Part shown: in pieces, positions 63,098 through 64,000 of the stretch | Numbering within the stretch: position 1 is the stretch's first letter | Layout: every line of letters begins with the position of its first letter | NCBI RefSeq assembly: GCF_001936575.1 | Contig: NZ_MSMP01000011.1 | Coordinates: 62,001 to 126,000 of the forward strand | Direction of reading: 5' to 3' | Source of the DNA: Tenacibaculum agarivorans | Lineage (GTDB): Bacteria; Bacteroidota; Bacteroidia; Flavobacteriales; Flavobacteriaceae | DNA: 64,000 nucleotides | Program-made: the position numbers and the translations under genes | Notes under the pieces: generated by a model | What the model saw: the letters and a program-made list of their open reading frames with translations, nothing else | Database searches by the model: none | Told to the model about the DNA's origin: nothing

Positions 63098-64000
63098 TTA
63101 AAATTGAACCGAGATTTTAGAGTAATAAAAGGCACCGTTCGTTCCCATTTGAACAGCATCCCAAAGTCCTCCGCTATCAGTATTTCTGCCTTGTACAGAA
63201 GGAAAAGTGTTGAAGAGATTATTAGCGCCTAATTGCAGAGAGATTTTTTTATTAAAATTATAAGAAATGTGGGAATCTAGCGTAAATCTAGCATCATAAT
63301 TATCGATTGAAGCTTCTAATCTTTCTTTCTCTGAATTACTAAATTCGCTTAGCGGTTTTTGTATTTGCCAGTCTATTAAGCTTAAATTACTGTATTTTGT
63401 TAATGTATTACTCAAAGAGATTTTCCCATTAGAATATATTGCATTTAGGAGTAATTTGTAGTTTGGAGCAGATGCTCTTAGGAAATATTGCTCGCGAATT
63501 CCAAAAAACGTTTCTTTATCTAGTTCTTTATTATTGATATTTGTGATATCGATATGATTTAAATTTCCAGAAAAAGTAGTTCCCAATGTTCTATTTTTTG
63601 AAAATTTCTTGATCCAGTTGAACCTGAAATCTAAACCATAAGTTACAGTGTTTACTCCATTAGCAAAAAATTGCACATTTTCTACATTAGCATTTAAACT
63701 AGAAGCATCAAAATTTCCACTTAATATGATTCTATCTTTAATATTTATAAAGTATGAGTCTACAGAAAAATGTAAATTTTCATTGAATTTATGATGTATT
63801 GCTAAACCATAATTTACAGCTTTTTCTTCTTTTAATTGATCAATACCAAAACGTCTGGTAATAGGGTTGTTATTCGCAATAAGGAAAGATTCTACAGGGG
63901 TATTGTCGATATAGTTTGTGAATTTTAAATTGTAATATATTTGTGCTAAAGAAGGAGCTCTAAAGCCTGTACTTAGAGAAAATCGAATATTTGTTTTGGG
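63098..64000 (-). CDS. TonB-dependent receptor, C-terminal part (cut by window end)
   Basis: Three hundred codons of the barrel of a second TonB-dependent receptor, open to the edge of the window. The visible part contains the family signature STGFRAPSLAQIY (about 11 residues in) and ends in an aromatic strand (FYYSKISVQF). It shares its order and orientation with the receptor at 59964-62978, but the two are not close copies. The N-terminus lies beyond the edge. An internal GTG at 63676 is not the start. Confidence 0.88.
   Translation of the reverse strand, partial: PKTNIRFSLSTGFRAPSLAQIYYNLKFTNYIDNTPVESFLIANNNPITRRFGIDQLKEEKAVNYGLAIHHKFNENLHFSVDSYFINIKDRIILSGNFDASSLNANVENVQFFANGVNTVTYGLDFRFNWIKKFSKNRTLGTTFSGNLNHIDITNINNKELDKETFFGIREQYFLRASAPNYKLLLNAIYSNGKISLSNTLTKYSNLSLIDWQIQKPLSEFSNSEKERLEASIDNYDARFTLDSHISYNFNKKISLQLGANNLFNTFPSVQGRNTDSGGLWDAVQMGTNGAFYYSKISVQF

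Noticed and set aside
1..64000. tRNA or rRNA genes, CRISPR arrays and complete insertion sequences
   Set aside because: None seen by eye on either strand; no transposase frame, no regularly spaced repeats, no T-loop-like GGTTCRANTCC context.

Overview
The window is a 64 kb piece of a low-GC chromosome from a marine-type Flavobacteriaceae (Bacteroidota), probably near Tenacibaculum or Polaribacter. This rests on several things in the sequence: strong A+T bias, SusC/TonB-type receptors with a carboxypeptidase-regulatory-like N-terminus, a bacillithiol-system YtxJ protein, Bacteroidetes-type promoters (TTG, about 21 bp, TAnnTTTG), a Bacteroidetes-style his operon, and a double-glycine leader peptide of the LNREELxSVNGG type. 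No rRNA, tRNA, CRISPR array or complete insertion sequence was seen.

Layout. 1-3.3 kb: end of an RDD membrane protein, a membrane-anchored LytTR regulator, a serine hydrolase lipoprotein and a secreted hypothetical. 3.4-12.8 kb: histidine phosphatase, ClpB, YtxJ, a DEAH helicase, a Crp/Fnr regulator divergent from an HD hydrolase-MFS pair, and fumarylacetoacetase. 12.9-17.6 kb: TypA, a triple-FAS1 lipoprotein and an rRNA/protein-methyltransferase-like gene. 17.6-23.7 kb: an accessory island, all on the minus strand, holding a GIY-YIG-like protein, two small membrane-anchored proteins, an 899-residue SF1 helicase with an N-terminal HEPN-like RNxxxH motif, a TPR protein and three copies of an intergenic repeat; this is the best candidate for an undescribed defence-like system. 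23.7-25.4 kb: an ABC-F ATPase.

25.8-35.4 kb: the complete histidine operon (hisG-D-C-B-H-[small genes]-A-[DinB]-F-[cREC]-IE). It is preceded by a leader peptide with six consecutive His codons, a terminator and a matching antiterminator, a textbook ribosome-mediated attenuator. Almost every spacer in the operon has been colonised by dispersed palindromic repeats. 35.4-41.3 kb: small membrane protein, DUF3841, a double-glycine leader peptide gene with a perfect LytTR-type tandem operator upstream, an old-yellow-enzyme oxidoreductase, an RlmI-like methyltransferase, a DMT exporter and DUF1853.

41.3-50.6 kb: a vWA/MoxR-type AAA pair, a serine hydrolase broken by an in-frame stop, a vWA lipoprotein, a membrane-tethered GH25 lysozyme and a 507-residue orphan protein. 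50.6-58.7 kb: a compact minus-strand run (acyl-CoA reductase, serC, serA-like, DUF1015, YggS, exonuclease/GIY-YIG, K+ channel, miaA), divergent from a ferredoxin. 58.7-64 kb: a methyltransferase and two tandem TonB-dependent receptors, the last cut by the window edge.

Thirteen intergenic loci carry imperfect-palindrome repeats of three related families (ends TGTCAGTTCGAGTG, GTCATTnCGA or GTCTTTnCGAA), a genome-wide REP/MITE-like population.
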